Translations under genes and position numbers: made by a program | The notes under the pieces: model-generated | Seen by the model: the letters and a program-made list of their open reading frames with translations, nothing else | What the model was told of the DNA's origin: nothing | Databases searched by the model: none | Part shown: piece after piece, positions 17,240 through 25,942 of the stretch | How positions within the stretch are numbered: position 1 is the first letter of the stretch | How the letters are laid out: each line of letters opens with the position of its first letter | Assembly: GCF_028807635.1 (NCBI RefSeq) | Contig: NZ_JARBAX010000001.1 | Span: forward strand, 4,327,501-4,391,500 | Origin: Streptomyces spiramyceticus | Lineage (GTDB): Bacteria; Actinomycetota; Actinomycetes; Streptomycetales; Streptomycetaceae | DNA length: 64,000 nt | Reading direction: 5' to 3'

Positions 17240-17378
17240 CCTGGCTCCTGCCATGCCGTCCGGTACGGATCTCCCCGCTCGGTGCGAATCTCCCGCGTAG
17301 CATCGAATAGAGGGTTAATTCGGGCGGTGCGGCAAGGGGCGGCGCGTTTCGCTCGCCGACCGCCGGGAGGAGGCTGCG

Positions 17379-18449
17379 ATGACCGAGCAGACGATGGATC
17401 CCGTGCGGCAGGAGCAATTCGCGGAGCGGATGGTTCATGTATTGAACGATGCTTGCCTGGCGTATCTGTGCAGCCTCGGTCACCGGACCGGGCTGTTCGA
17501 CGTCATGTCCGGGCTGCCGCCGTCAACCAGCGAGCAGATCGCCCACGCCGCGAGCCTCGACGAGCGCTACGTGCGGGAGTGGCTCGGGGGGATGACCGTG
17601 GGCGGGATTGTCGAGTACGACCCCGGGGGCCGGACGTACACGCTGCCGCCCGAGCATGCCGCCTCGCTCGTGCGGGCCGCCGGTCCCGGCGACATGTCTG
17701 CCCTTATGCAGGATCTGGCGCTGATCGGCTTGGTCGAGGACCAGGTGCTGGATGCGTTCTACACAGGCGGTGGCGTCCCGTCCTCCGCGTATCCGCGGTT
17801 CCAGGAGCTCCAGGCCGAGAAGACGGCGGCGGTGTACGACGCCGTGCTCGTCGACGGGATCATTCCGCTGGTGCCCGGGCTCACCGAGCGGTTGCGCGAG
17901 GGCATCGACGTGCTGGACGTCGGCACCGGGCAGGGGCACGCGGTCAATCTCCTGGCGCAGGCGTTTCCCGCCAGCCGGTTCCGTGGCGTCGACATCTCCG
18001 AAGAGGGCATCGAGTCGGCGCGCGAGGAGGCGGAGCGGCTGCGGCTGGTCAATGCCCGGTTCGACGTGCACGACGCCGCCGAGCTGAGCGGGGCGTACGA
18101 CCTGATCACGGCCTTCGACGTCATCCACGACCTGGCCCGGCCCGCGGAGGCGCTGGAGTCCGTCGCCGGTGTGCTGCGGGACGACGGAGTGTTCCTGATG
18201 GGCGACATCGCCGCCTCCAGCAGGCTGGAGGACAACATCGACCACCCGCTGGGGCCTGCGCTCTACACCTTCTCCGTCTTCTACTGCATGACCGTTTCGC
18301 TCGGAGAGGGCGGTGCGGGTCTCGGCACGGTGTGGGGCAGGCAGAAGGCCCTGGCGATGCTCCGGGAGGCCGGGTTCACGGACGTCGACGTGCGTCAGGT
18401 CCAGGGCGACGTCCTCAACTTCTATTACGTTGCCCGGAAGGGCAGTTGA
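17379..18449 (+). CDS. SAM-dependent methyltransferase with N-terminal winged-helix domain
   Basis: 356 aa, ATG 17379 after GGGAGGAGG. Residues about 20-95 form the winged-helix dimerisation domain seen in Rv2258c-like enzymes (CLAYLCSLGHRTGLFDVM...YVREWLGGMTVGGIVEYD). The class I Rossmann fold follows with motif I VLDVGTGQGHAVNLLAQ, then FRGVDISEEGIESAR, and ITAFDVIHDLARP as the post-II/III region. It would transfer a methyl group from SAM to an unidentified small molecule. It stands alone on the + strand, facing the NTF2-like gene. No substrate can be read from the context. Confidence 0.85.
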   Translation: MTEQTMDPVRQEQFAERMVHVLNDACLAYLCSLGHRTGLFDVMSGLPPSTSEQIAHAASLDERYVREWLGGMTVGGIVEYDPGGRTYTLPPEHAASLVRAAGPGDMSALMQDLALIGLVEDQVLDAFYTGGGVPSSAYPRFQELQAEKTAAVYDAVLVDGIIPLVPGLTERLREGIDVLDVGTGQGHAVNLLAQAFPASRFRGVDISEEGIESAREEAERLRLVNARFDVHDAAELSGAYDLITAFDVIHDLARPAEALESVAGVLRDDGVFLMGDIAASSRLEDNIDHPLGPALYTFSVFYCMTVSLGEGGAGLGTVWGRQKALAMLREAGFTDVDVRQVQGDVLNFYYVARKGS

Positions 18450-18451
18450 CA

Positions 18452-18501
18452 GAGGTCGGTTGAGAGGTCTGTGTTGAGAGGTCGGTCGAGAGGGCCGTCG
18501 A
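18452..18501 (+). repeat. four degenerate 12-14 base tandem repeats
   Basis: Units GAGGTCGGTTGA (18452-18463), GAGGTCTGTGTTGA (18464-18477), GAGGTCGGTCGA (18478-18489) and GAGGGCCGTCGA (18490-18501) lie head to tail between the convergent stops at 18449 and 18508. No function is evident. Confidence 0.55.
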
Positions 18502-18507
18502 GAGTGG

Positions 18508-18939
18508 TCAGGGGGCGTCCGGCAGCATGCCCAACTGGCCCAGGAACTCCATCTGGTCGAAGTACAGCCGGTAGCTGACGATTCGACCGTCCTCGACGGC
18601 GGCGAAGTCGACGCCGCGGACCCTGATGTCCCTCTGGGTCGCGGGCAGCGTCTCCCCGGAGGGGAGCGGCACCGGGCCGGTGTTCTTTCCGACGTAAAAG
18701 CCTTCGTCGATCGCCGTGTTGCCCACCTCGAACGAGTGCACCGGCTCGTACGTGCTGTCCGGGAGCGCTTGTGTCAGCTGGCGCCAGTACTCGACGATGT
18801 TGTCCCGCCCCCGGATCTCCCCCTGGTCCGGCGTGATGGCGACCGCGTCCTCCGCGAAGCACTCGTCGGTGGCCTGGAGGTTCTTTGCCGTGGTGAGCGT
18901 TTCGGTGAGCCTGTCCATGACGTCACGTGCCTGCCCCAT
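18508..18939 (-). CDS. NTF2/SnoaL-like domain protein
   Basis: 143 aa, ATG 18939 behind AGGAGG. The fold signature is an N-terminal helix with NLQATDECFAEDAVAITPDQGEIRGRDNIVEYWR, then strands around STYEPVHSFEVGNTAIDEGF and a closing VDFAAVEDGRIVSYRLYFDQMEFLGQLG, all standard for SnoaL-like cone-shaped domains. Such proteins are small ligand-binding or isomerase/cyclase-like enzymes; without neighbouring pathway genes the activity is unknown. It converges on the methyltransferase gene. Confidence 0.8.
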   Translation of the reverse strand: MGQARDVMDRLTETLTTAKNLQATDECFAEDAVAITPDQGEIRGRDNIVEYWRQLTQALPDSTYEPVHSFEVGNTAIDEGFYVGKNTGPVPLPSGETLPATQRDIRVRGVDFAAVEDGRIVSYRLYFDQMEFLGQLGMLPDAP

Positions 18940-18997
18940 GATGGACCTCCTGGTTTAAGGGGTTTATCCCAGTACAGGCCATTTTCTCACTTATCGC

Positions 18998-20224
18998 TCA
19001 GGCGAGCATGATCAGGGCCGCTGTCGCCGGGCCGAACGCGCCGCCCAGCTGGTAGCAGAGGTTGAACAGACCGATCACCGTCGGGCGTTGCGCGTCGGGA
19101 GCGGCCTGGGTCGCATACACCGCGAGCGTGGCGTTGCCCGCCGTCGTCGTGAAGACCGCCATCGCGGCTACCAGCAGGAGCAGTGGCGCCCACGGGCTCA
19201 GGGCTGCGGTCAGCGGGGCCAGTGCGCCCAGGGTGATCAGGAGTGCCAGGACCCTGCGCCTGCCCATGCGGGCGGAGGCCGCGGCCAGGAGCCAGGACAG
19301 CAACGAGCCCAGCAGGAGCGCGACGAGCTGGCCCGTGCCGATCGTGGTGGTCGACCAGTCGGTGCGGGCGGCGAGGAGCTGGGGGACCGTGAAGAGCAGG
19401 GCGAAGTACGACGTCGCCAGGGCGCAGGCGAGCAGTGCGGAGAGCAGGAACGTCGGCGTCCGCATCAGGGTGGCCGGGACGAAGCCGTCGGGGCGGGTAC
19501 GGATGTGGAGGGTGAGGAGTACGCCCGCCACCAGGGCCGCGACCGCCGCCGGGAGCGGGTGGTGCGGGACGAAGACCAGGGCGGTCGCCAGCGCTATGAG
19601 CAGTGATGCGCCGCGTGCGTCGAAGGGGGTGGTGGGGCGTGGTGATGTACGCGGGGCGGAACGGGTCACGACGGGGAGCGCGAGGAGGGCCAGCGCCGAG
19701 ACCGTCAGCGAGACGCGCCAGGAGAGTGCGTCCGCGATGAGCGAGCCGAGGAGCGGCCCGACCGCGCCCAGGATCCCGAAGCCCGCGGTGATGACCCCCA
19801 TCCGGCGGACCGAGCCCGCCAGGCTCATGGCCGACGTCACCAGCCCCGCGCCGCCGACCGCCTGGGCCGCCCGGCCGGGCAGGGCCAGCGCCATCCAGGG
19901 GGCCACGGCCACCAGCAGAGTGCCTGCCAGGATGAGGAACGTACTCACCCGCAGCGTCGTACGCAGGCCACGGCGGCGCAGGAGGCTCGCCATCAGCGGG
20001 GTGCCGACCGCCATGGCCCACGCGAAGGTCGTGACGAACCAGGTGACCGTCGCGGGACCGACCCCGAACGAGCCCGCCATCTCGGGAAGGATCAGGACCG
20101 GGCTGTTGGCGCCTGCCGCGATGGGCGTTGCCAGTAACGCCAGCCAGAGGGCAGGTATGTGGCTGGGTTGGGAAGTGGCGGGTGGGGGTGTGGTGGTCGC
20201 CGGGGTGGTCGTGCGCGCAGGCAT
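18998..20224 (-). CDS. MFS transporter, probable drug exporter
   Basis: 408 aa, ATG 20224 with GGGAG upstream. About twelve hydrophobic segments are visible (for example IPALWLALLATPIAAGANSP, VTWFVTTFAWAMAVGTPLMA, SAMSLAGSVRRMGVITAGFG). The cytoplasmic loop after segment 2, SLLRRRGLRTTLRVST, fits motif A of DHA-type antiporters. It exports an unknown compound across the cell membrane. It diverges from a MarR gene and has TCTCAACGTTGAGA 32 bases upstream of its start, a standard repressor-pump arrangement. Confidence 0.88.
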   Translation of the reverse strand: MPARTTTPATTTPPPATSQPSHIPALWLALLATPIAAGANSPVLILPEMAGSFGVGPATVTWFVTTFAWAMAVGTPLMASLLRRRGLRTTLRVSTFLILAGTLLVAVAPWMALALPGRAAQAVGGAGLVTSAMSLAGSVRRMGVITAGFGILGAVGPLLGSLIADALSWRVSLTVSALALLALPVVTRSAPRTSPRPTTPFDARGASLLIALATALVFVPHHPLPAAVAALVAGVLLTLHIRTRPDGFVPATLMRTPTFLLSALLACALATSYFALLFTVPQLLAARTDWSTTTIGTGQLVALLLGSLLSWLLAAASARMGRRRVLALLITLGALAPLTAALSPWAPLLLLVAAMAVFTTTAGNATLAVYATQAAPDAQRPTVIGLFNLCYQLGGAFGPATAALIMLA

Positions 20225-20255
20225 CTGAGAGCTCCCGTTAGTTCAGGGTTGATAA

Positions 20256-20269
20256 TCTCAACGTTGAGA
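20256..20269. promoter_or_regulatory. operator palindrome TCTCAACGTTGAGA (site 1)
   Basis: Perfect 14-bp palindrome between the divergent MFS (start 20224) and MarR (start 20356) genes, close enough to the MFS start to overlap its promoter. A second site lies 46 bases on, with a half-site TCTCAACGT between them (20301-20309). Confidence 0.8.
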
Positions 20270-20315
20270 CATCATCGGTGAAGATAAAAACAGGCAGCTC
20301 TCTCAACGTCAACTG

Positions 20316-20329
20316 TCTTAACGTTGAGA
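20316..20329. promoter_or_regulatory. operator palindrome TCTTAACGTTGAGA (site 2)
   Basis: This differs from site 1 by one base and sits 26 bases before the MarR ATG, placing it over the regulator's own promoter or leader. Paired sites suggest joint control of both divergent genes. Confidence 0.75.
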
Positions 20330-20355
20330 TTGTGTTCGTTGAAGGAGATTGCGCG

Positions 20356-20862
20356 ATGAGCGATGCGGTGGACGCGATCATCGGCCAGTGGGCCGCCGAG
20401 CGCCCCGACCTGGAGGAACACCTCTGGCCCGTGCACGTACTCGGCCGCCTCCAGCGCCTCGGGCGCGTCCTGGACAAGGAGTTCAAGAGCTTCGCCGCCA
20501 AGCGCGGCCTCGAACTTGGCGAAGTCGACGTACTCATCACGCTCCAGCGCTCCGGCCCTCCGTACGAGCTGTCCGCCGGTGCGCTCCTCAAGGCCGCCAT
20601 GGTGACCTCGGGCGCGATCACCAACCGGATCGACCGCATGGAGGCAAAGGGGCTGGTGGAGCGCGTACGCGACGGCGCCGACCGGCGCACCGTGAACATT
20701 CGGCTGACCGAGGGCGGGCACGAGGTCGCCCGCGAATACATGGGCGCCCACCTCGCCAACGAGGCCCGCATGCTGCGGGAGTTCAGTCGCGAAGAGTGCG
20801 AACGGATGGGCGACTCGCTGCGCAAGCTGCTGGAGTCGTTCGGCGACACCTCCATCGGCTAG
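20356..20862 (+). CDS. MarR-family transcriptional regulator
   Basis: 168 aa from ATG 20356, chosen for the GAAGGAGA site 8 bases upstream; the frame is open to 20278 but that would read through the operator. The wHTH core is LGEVDVLITLQRSGPPYELSAGALLKAAMVTSGAITNRIDRMEAKGLVERV with wing RDGADRRTVNIRLTEGG. It is the likely repressor of the divergent MFS pump. Its stop codon TAG lies inside the CTAG that forms the left end of a 166-bp hairpin element, so the last residue or residues may have been altered by that insertion. Confidence 0.9.
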   Translation: MSDAVDAIIGQWAAERPDLEEHLWPVHVLGRLQRLGRVLDKEFKSFAAKRGLELGEVDVLITLQRSGPPYELSAGALLKAAMVTSGAITNRIDRMEAKGLVERVRDGADRRTVNIRLTEGGHEVAREYMGAHLANEARMLREFSREECERMGDSLRKLLESFGDTSIG

Positions 20863-21024
20863 GGGGTGTCCGGTCGATCTCCGCGGCGTCGCGGGGCTTG
20901 GCACGCACATCTGCGGCGTTGTCGTCACTCGGCGACGCTCCGCGTCGCCTCCCTCCTCCGCCTTGCAGCTGCACGCACCAAGCCCCGCTCCTTCTCCCAC
21001 GGAGACCGACCGGACACCCCCTAG
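20859..21024. mobile_element. 166-bp MITE-like palindromic element bounded by CTAG
   Basis: The outer arms pair 20859-20882 with 21001-21024 (AGGGGGTGTCCGGTCG and its complement, one internal mismatch). Inner arms pair around 20891-20907 with 20970-20988 (GCGGGGCTTGG...), and an apical stem GGCGACGC/GCGTCGCC (20931-20938/20942-20949) closes a 3-base loop. All pairs share a centre near 20940, so the whole can fold as one long hairpin. Both ends are CTAG, and each supplies the TAG stop of a convergent gene (20860-20862 on +, 21021-21023 on -). It has no coding capacity. Small size, hairpin symmetry and duplicated CTAG suggest a non-autonomous transposable element; it may also act as a two-way terminator. 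Confidence 0.75.
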
Positions 21025-22172
21025 GGGGCGGTGGGTGCCACCCCCGTCTTCGCGCCCGCGCCGCACAGCGGCACCACGGCGGTCCTGCCGGGCGGCGGCG
21101 GGGATGCTGCCGTTGCGGCCCAGCAGGCGACGCCGGTCGATTCCACGAAGAGGCCGCGTCCTGCCAGGTCCAGTTGTGCGGCGCGGATCTGATCCTCGGT
21201 CACCGTGAGGAACTTGCCGCCGGACTCCCGTACCGCGCGCAGGATCTGGCGGGCGCGTGGCGGGTTCGGGATGGCGATGCCCTCGGCGAGTGTGGGACCG
21301 GTGGGTGTGGTGAGGGCGGTGAGGTCGTCGGCTCCCGCGTGGAACGCCGCTGCCAGTGGTGACACCGCCTCCGCCTGTACGGCGATCAGGGCGGGGCGCT
21401 CGTCGATGAGGCCGTGGGCGAGGAGTTCCGTGATGGCGAGTGAGGCGCCCAGCAGGAGCGTGCCGTTGCCGACCGGGACGACGATCGAGTCGGGGAGCCG
21501 GCCGCCCAGGTCCTCCCACAGTTCGTAGACGTATGTCTTCGTGCCGTGCAGGAAGTGCGGGTTGTAGACGTGGCTCGCGTAGAAGGTGCCGGGTTCGTCG
21601 GCTGCCGCTCGGGCGGCGCGGGCCGTGGTCTCCCGGTCGCCGGGGACGAGGGTGAGCTGGGCGCCGTGTGCGCGGATCTGCTCGGTCTTCTTGGGGGAGG
21701 TCGCCTCGGGCACGTACACCGTGCAGGGCAGTCCGGCGCGCGCGCAGTACGCGGCGATCGCCGTGCCCGCGTTGCCGCTGCTGTCCGCGATCACCCGGGT
21801 GACCCGGTCGGGGCCGAGGCGGCGGGCCAGTTCGGCGAGCATCACAGCGCCGCGGTCCTTGAAAGACAGCGTCGGCATCAGAAAGTCGAGCTTGGCCGAA
21901 ACCGTGTCAGTGAGCGGTACGAGAGGGGTGCGGCCCTCGCCGAGCGTGATGGTGGGGGGTGAGTCCTTGAATGGCGGGTTCCGCAGGGGGAGTGCTTCCT
22001 CGTACCGCCACAGTGAATTCACCCGGCCCGCGAGGGAGTCGAGCGGAACCGGGCTGGTGGGGGCGAAGTCCAGATCCCAGGGGCCGCCGCAGGCCGGGCA
22101 GCGCCAGGTGAGGGATTCGGCGGGCTCGCTGGTGCCGTCCACCGGGCAGCGGTAGATCGTCTTGGGCGTCAT
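21021..22172 (-). CDS. threonine synthase-like PLP enzyme
   Basis: 383 aa, ATG 22172. The N-terminus has a zinc-ribbon-like YRCPVDG...LTWRCPACGGPWDLDF. The fold-type II PLP core shows LSFKDRGAVMLAEL with the PLP-binding Lys, IADSSGNAGTAIAAYCARAG as the phosphate/Asn loop, and VPVGNGTLLLGA as the glycine-rich phosphate-binding loop. Threonine synthase turns O-phosphohomoserine into threonine. The gene is not beside hom or thrB, so it may be a second copy or serve a related beta-replacement (cysteate-synthase-like) reaction. Its TAG stop is provided by the CTAG end of the hairpin element. Confidence 0.8.
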   Translation of the reverse strand: MTPKTIYRCPVDGTSEPAESLTWRCPACGGPWDLDFAPTSPVPLDSLAGRVNSLWRYEEALPLRNPPFKDSPPTITLGEGRTPLVPLTDTVSAKLDFLMPTLSFKDRGAVMLAELARRLGPDRVTRVIADSSGNAGTAIAAYCARAGLPCTVYVPEATSPKKTEQIRAHGAQLTLVPGDRETTARAARAAADEPGTFYASHVYNPHFLHGTKTYVYELWEDLGGRLPDSIVVPVGNGTLLLGASLAITELLAHGLIDERPALIAVQAEAVSPLAAAFHAGADDLTALTTPTGPTLAEGIAIPNPPRARQILRAVRESGGKFLTVTEDQIRAAQLDLAGRGLFVESTGVACWAATAASPPPPGRTAVVPLCGAGAKTGVAPTAP

Positions 22173-22403
22173 GCCCGAAGCCTAGGCACGGCGCGTCACG
22201 GCGAGCGTGTGACAACCAGTCATGTCGGGCGTGCGGCAGGCGGATTGCGAGAGCGGTGAAGCCCTTGTGGGATTCCTATGGATGCGCCAATCTTTCGCCT
22301 GTCAGTAGGGCGTGAGAAAGGGCGCGGACTCCGCAGCGTCATTTGTCATGCTCCTGTCGACCGGCCCCCCACCAGCGCACCGCCTATGAGGAGGACCCCT
22401 CAC

Positions 22404-23978
22404 ATGTCCGTGATGCGTAGTTCCCGGCGAAGAATCGCCGCCGCCAGCGCCACCGCCGTCGCAGCCCTCGCGCTCGGCGCCGTTTCCGCCCTTCCCGCCG
22501 GTGCGGCCGACGCCGCCGAGGGCCGGATCCAGAACGCAGGAGCCCCCGGAACCATCGCGGGCAGCTACATCGTGACCCTCGACGAAGAGGCGGCCGAGGC
22601 CGGCTCCGCCGAGGGCAGGGCGCTTGCCAAGGAGTACGGCGCCAAGATCAAGAAGACGTACACCGCGGCCCTCAACGGGTACGCCGTCGAGCTGTCCGAG
22701 GCGCAGGCGAAGAAGTTCGCCGCCGACCCGGCCGTCGACTCCGTCGTACAGAACCGCACCTTCACCGTCAGCGCGACCCAGCCCAACCCGCCGTCGTGGG
22801 GCCTGGACCGCATCGACCAGAAGGCCCTCCCGCTGAACCAGAGCTACACCTACCCCGACGCCGCCGGGGAGGGTGTCACGGCGTACGTCATCGACACCGG
22901 CGTACGCATCTCGCACAGCGACTTCGGCGGCCGCGCCTCCTACGGCTACGACGCCATCGACAACGACAACACCGCGCAGGACGGCCACGGCCACGGCACG
23001 CACGTCGCCGGTACGGTCGCGGGCGGCGCGTACGGCGTCGCCAAGAAGGCCAAGGTCGTCGGCGTCCGCGTCCTCAACAACCAGGGCTCCGGCACCACCG
23101 CCCAGGTCGTCGCGGGCATCGACTGGGTGACGCGCAACGCCGTCAAGCCGGCCGTCGCCAACATGAGCCTCGGCGGCGGCGCGGACTCCGCCCTCGACAC
23201 GGCGGTACGCAACTCCATAGCCTCCGGCGTCACTTACGCCGTGGCCGCGGGCAACGAGAGCACCGACGCCTCCACCAAGTCGCCCGCCAGGGTGGCCGAG
23301 GCGATCACGGTCGGCGCCACCACCAGCACCGACGCCAAGGCCAGCTACTCCAACTACGGCAGCATCCTCGACATCTTCGCGCCGGGTTCGTCGATCACCT
23401 CGTCCTGGAACAGCAGCGACTCGGCGACGAACACCATCTCCGGTACGTCGATGGCCTCGCCGCACGTCGCGGGCGCGGCCGCGCTCTACCTGGCGGCCAA
23501 CAAGACGGCCACCCCGGCGCAGGTCTCCTCCGCGCTGACGTCGGCCGCCACCACGGGCGTCGTGACCAGCCCGGGCACGGGCTCGCCCAACCGCCTGCTG
23601 TACGTCGGCGACGGCGGCACCACGCCGCCCCCCGGCAAGCGGTTCGAGAACCTCACCGACTACGCGATCAATGACCACTCCACCACGGAGTCCCCGGTCA
23701 CCGTCAGCGGCGTCACCGGCAACGCGCCCGCGACCCTCAGCGTGCCGGTCGACATCAAGCACACGTACATCGGCGACCTCAAGGTCGACCTGATCGCGCC
23801 CGACGGCACGGCCTACACCCTCAAGGGCTACGGCACGGGCGGCAGCAGCGACAACCTGATCACCACGTACACGGTCAACGCCTCGTCCGAGGTGGCGAAC
23901 GGCACGTGGAAGCTGCGGGTCAACGACAACGCGTCGTGGGACACCGGGAAGATCGACTCCTGGGCCCTGCAGTTCTGA
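22404..23978 (+). CDS. secreted subtilisin-like serine protease (S8) with P-domain
   Basis: 524 aa from ATG 22404, preceded by GAGGAGG; an in-frame ATG at 22386 and a longer frame exist. A signal peptide ([30 protein letters not shown]) is followed by an I9 propeptide ([10 protein letters not shown]... to about residue 120). The S8 domain has Asp164 in YVIDTGVRI, His197 in GHGTHVAG, Asn284 in AAGNES and Ser349 in SGTSMASP. After a TTPPPGK linker, residues about 430-524 form a proprotein-convertase P-domain ([19 protein letters not shown]...[10 protein letters not shown]). It is an extracellular endopeptidase processed by loss of the propeptide. A terminator follows at 24031. Confidence 0.95.
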   Translation: MSVMRSSRRRIAAASATAVAALALGAVSALPAGAADAAEGRIQNAGAPGTIAGSYIVTLDEEAAEAGSAEGRALAKEYGAKIKKTYTAALNGYAVELSEAQAKKFAADPAVDSVVQNRTFTVSATQPNPPSWGLDRIDQKALPLNQSYTYPDAAGEGVTAYVIDTGVRISHSDFGGRASYGYDAIDNDNTAQDGHGHGTHVAGTVAGGAYGVAKKAKVVGVRVLNNQGSGTTAQVVAGIDWVTRNAVKPAVANMSLGGGADSALDTAVRNSIASGVTYAVAAGNESTDASTKSPARVAEAITVGATTSTDAKASYSNYGSILDIFAPGSSITSSWNSSDSATNTISGTSMASPHVAGAAALYLAANKTATPAQVSSALTSAATTGVVTSPGTGSPNRLLYVGDGGTTPPPGKRFENLTDYAINDHSTTESPVTVSGVTGNAPATLSVPVDIKHTYIGDLKVDLIAPDGTAYTLKGYGTGGSSDNLITTYTVNASSEVANGTWKLRVNDNASWDTGKIDSWALQF

Positions 23979-23985
23979 CGGTTCA

Positions 23986-24029
23986 GCGAGTGAGTCCCAG
24001 TGAGTGAGTACGTGAGTGAGTGACTGAGC
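23986..24029 (+). repeat. GAGT-rich microsatellite-like stretch
   Basis: A run of GAGTGAGT-type units with interruptions lies just after the protease stop and before the terminator. It probably arose by slippage. Confidence 0.5.
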
Positions 24030-24030
24030 G

Positions 24031-24074
24031 GGGGCGGCTGCTTGTGCGGCCGCCCCTTGCTTTGGCTTTTCGTT
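24031..24074 (+). terminator. terminator after the S8 protease gene
   Basis: GGGGCGGC (24031-24038) pairs with GCCGCCCC (24049-24056) across a 10-base loop, followed by a T-rich tail (TTGCTTTGGCTTTTCGTT). Confidence 0.65.
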
Positions 24075-24174
24075 GTGCATTTGGGGCAGTTGTCGGCCGC
24101 GTTACGTCTTCCTCGGTCCGCCGCGTACCATGCGCGCGGCAGTTCGACCCGCCCCGACGAGGAGTTCCGTACCC

Positions 24175-24876
24175 GTGGACATACCGCCGCCCCAGCCGTT
24201 CCAGCAGCCGTACGGTGCTGTGCCGCCCCAGCAGCGGCCCAAGACCAACGGACTGGCTGTCGCCGCCCTCGTGGTCGGCATCGTGTGCTGCATACCGCCG
24301 CTCGGCCTGATCCTGGGCATCATCGCCCTCAGCCAGATCAAGAAGCGGGGCGACAGCGGCAAGGGCATGGCGATCGCGGGCGTCGTGCTGTCCGCGATCA
24401 GCACCCTGCTCGTGCTGCTCGCTGTCGCGACGGGCGGTGTGACCGAGGCGTGGGGGGACTTCAAGGACGGCATGAAGGAGGGCGTGGGCGAGGCTGCCCG
24501 TTCGCGGAGCACGCTGGATCTGAGCATGGGCGACTGCTTCAACGCGCCGGGCGGTTCGCTGGAGGGCATGACGACGGACGTCGAAGTCGTGCCGTGCGTG
24601 GAGAAGCATCAGGGCGAGGTGTTCGCGGTCTTCGAGATCGACCGGAGCGGCGCCTACCCGGGGGACGACGCCGTCACCGACATCGCGGACAAGCGCTGCA
24701 CGGAACTGCTGTCGGACTACGTGCAGAAGGACTGGGCCAAGCCGGACGACGTGGACATGTACTACTACATGCCCGACCGGCGCGGGTGGCGGCTGCTCGA
24801 CCGTGGCGTGGTGTGCGTTCTCGGGACGTCCGGTGACGGGCTGAAGGGTTCGCTGCGCGGGGGCGGTTCGGCGTAG
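24175..24876 (+). CDS. DUF4190 membrane protein with septum-formation-like domain
   Basis: 233 aa from GTG 24175, chosen for GACGAGGAG 10 bases upstream and the typical Pro/Gln-rich start (DIPPPQPFQQPYG); the frame extends to 24073. A short cytoplasmic tail is followed by two membrane helices of the DUF4190 type (GLAVAALVVGIVCCIPPLGLILGIIALSQIKKR and GMAIAGVVLSAISTLLVLLAV). The outer domain has SMGDCFNAPGG...VEVVPCVEKHQGEVFAVFEI, which resembles the septum-formation domain with its paired cysteines. It is a membrane-anchored extracytoplasmic protein, possibly envelope- or division-related. Confidence 0.8.
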   Translation: MDIPPPQPFQQPYGAVPPQQRPKTNGLAVAALVVGIVCCIPPLGLILGIIALSQIKKRGDSGKGMAIAGVVLSAISTLLVLLAVATGGVTEAWGDFKDGMKEGVGEAARSRSTLDLSMGDCFNAPGGSLEGMTTDVEVVPCVEKHQGEVFAVFEIDRSGAYPGDDAVTDIADKRCTELLSDYVQKDWAKPDDVDMYYYMPDRRGWRLLDRGVVCVLGTSGDGLKGSLRGGGSA

Positions 24877-25027
24877 CCGGGCGGCGGAGCCGAAGCTGTC
24901 TTGATACCCCGGTAAAGCCCTGCGTAAAGGTAAGTCATCACTTCGGGTGAAACTTTGGCCTGCGCTTGCGGTCAACAACCCACGGTTGCCAGGCTGTTGC
25001 TGTCTGTCAACCTGATGGGAGTGGCCA

Positions 25028-25780
25028 GTGACATTCGGTGAGCAGCCGGCCTATCTGCGCGTCGCGGGCGATCTGAGGCAGAAGATCGTCAATGGTTCCC
25101 TGCCACCCCACACCCGTCTGCCCTCGCAGGCCCGCATCCGCCAGGAGTACGGCGTCTCCGACACCGTCGCCCTGGAGGCTCGCAAGGTCCTCATGGCGGA
25201 GGGCCTGGTCGAGGGCCGCTCGGGCTCCGGTACGTACGTACGCGAACAGCCCGTCCCGCGCCGCGTCTCCCGCGCGGGCTGTCGCGGCTCGGGGGCCTCG
25301 AACCCCTTCCGGCAGGAGCAGTCCGAGGCAGGTGCGCGCGGCACCTGGGAGTCCAGCAGCGAGCAGCAGCAGGCCACTTCGGACATTGCGAAGCGCCTCG
25401 GCATCCAGGAGGGCGACCGTGTGATGTGTACGCGGTACGTCTTCCGGGACGCCGGCGATTCCATGATGCTCTCCACCTCGTGGGAGCCCCTGGCGGTGAC
25501 GGGGCGTACGCCCGTGATGCTGCCCGAGGAGGGACCGCTGGGCGGCTGCGGCGTCGTCGAGCGGATGGCCGCGATCGACATCGTCGTGGACAACGTCGCG
25601 GAGGAGGTCGGCGCCCGGCCCGGTCTCGCCGAGGAGTTGCTCCAGCTCGGCGGCGTACCGGGGCACGCGGTGCTGGTCATCGAGCGGACGTACTACGCCT
25701 CGGGGCTGGCGGTCGAGACGGCCGATGTGGTGGTCCCGGCCGACCGGTACCGGATCGCATACCACCTGCCCGTGAAGTGA
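25028..25780 (+). CDS. GntR-family transcriptional regulator with UTRA domain
   Basis: 250 aa; GTG 25028. The N-terminal GntR wHTH (PAYLRVAGDLRQKIVNGSLPPHTRLPSQARIRQEYGVSDTVALEARKVLMAEGLVEGRSGSGTYV) is clear. A long linker leads to a UTRA effector domain (ERMAAIDIVVDNVAEEVGARPG..., HAVLVIERTYYASGLAVETADVVVPADRYRIAYHL) as in HutC-type members. It likely senses a small molecule. The only neighbour that could be its target is the decayed NCS1 permease leader just downstream; otherwise it may act elsewhere. Confidence 0.9.
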   Translation: MTFGEQPAYLRVAGDLRQKIVNGSLPPHTRLPSQARIRQEYGVSDTVALEARKVLMAEGLVEGRSGSGTYVREQPVPRRVSRAGCRGSGASNPFRQEQSEAGARGTWESSSEQQQATSDIAKRLGIQEGDRVMCTRYVFRDAGDSMMLSTSWEPLAVTGRTPVMLPEEGPLGGCGVVERMAAIDIVVDNVAEEVGARPGLAEELLQLGGVPGHAVLVIERTYYASGLAVETADVVVPADRYRIAYHLPVK

Positions 25781-25892
25781 CCGATACACGGATACGTCGT
25801 CCGACCACCGTGATCACGCATTAACGCGGCGCTGCATTCCGTAACCGCCGGGCAATCGGCGGCTACAACAGACTGTCATGTCCCAGACTTAG

Positions 25893-25937
25893 CTTCCCGT
25901 TCGTACCTGTACCGCACACGGACTGACGAACGGGAAG
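25893..25937. repeat. 12-bp perfect inverted repeat in the leader of the permease remnant
   Basis: CTTCCCGTTCGT (25893-25904) and ACGAACGGGAAG (25926-25937) are separated by 21 bases. The repeat lies ahead of, and runs into, the first recognisable part of the NCS1 remnant. It could be an RNA leader hairpin or a wide operator for the GntR regulator upstream. Confidence 0.6.
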
Positions 25938-25942
25938 TCACC

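Noticed and set aside
17220..17378. Terminator or riboswitch before the methyltransferase gene
   Set aside because: Only weak, short complementary stretches are present.
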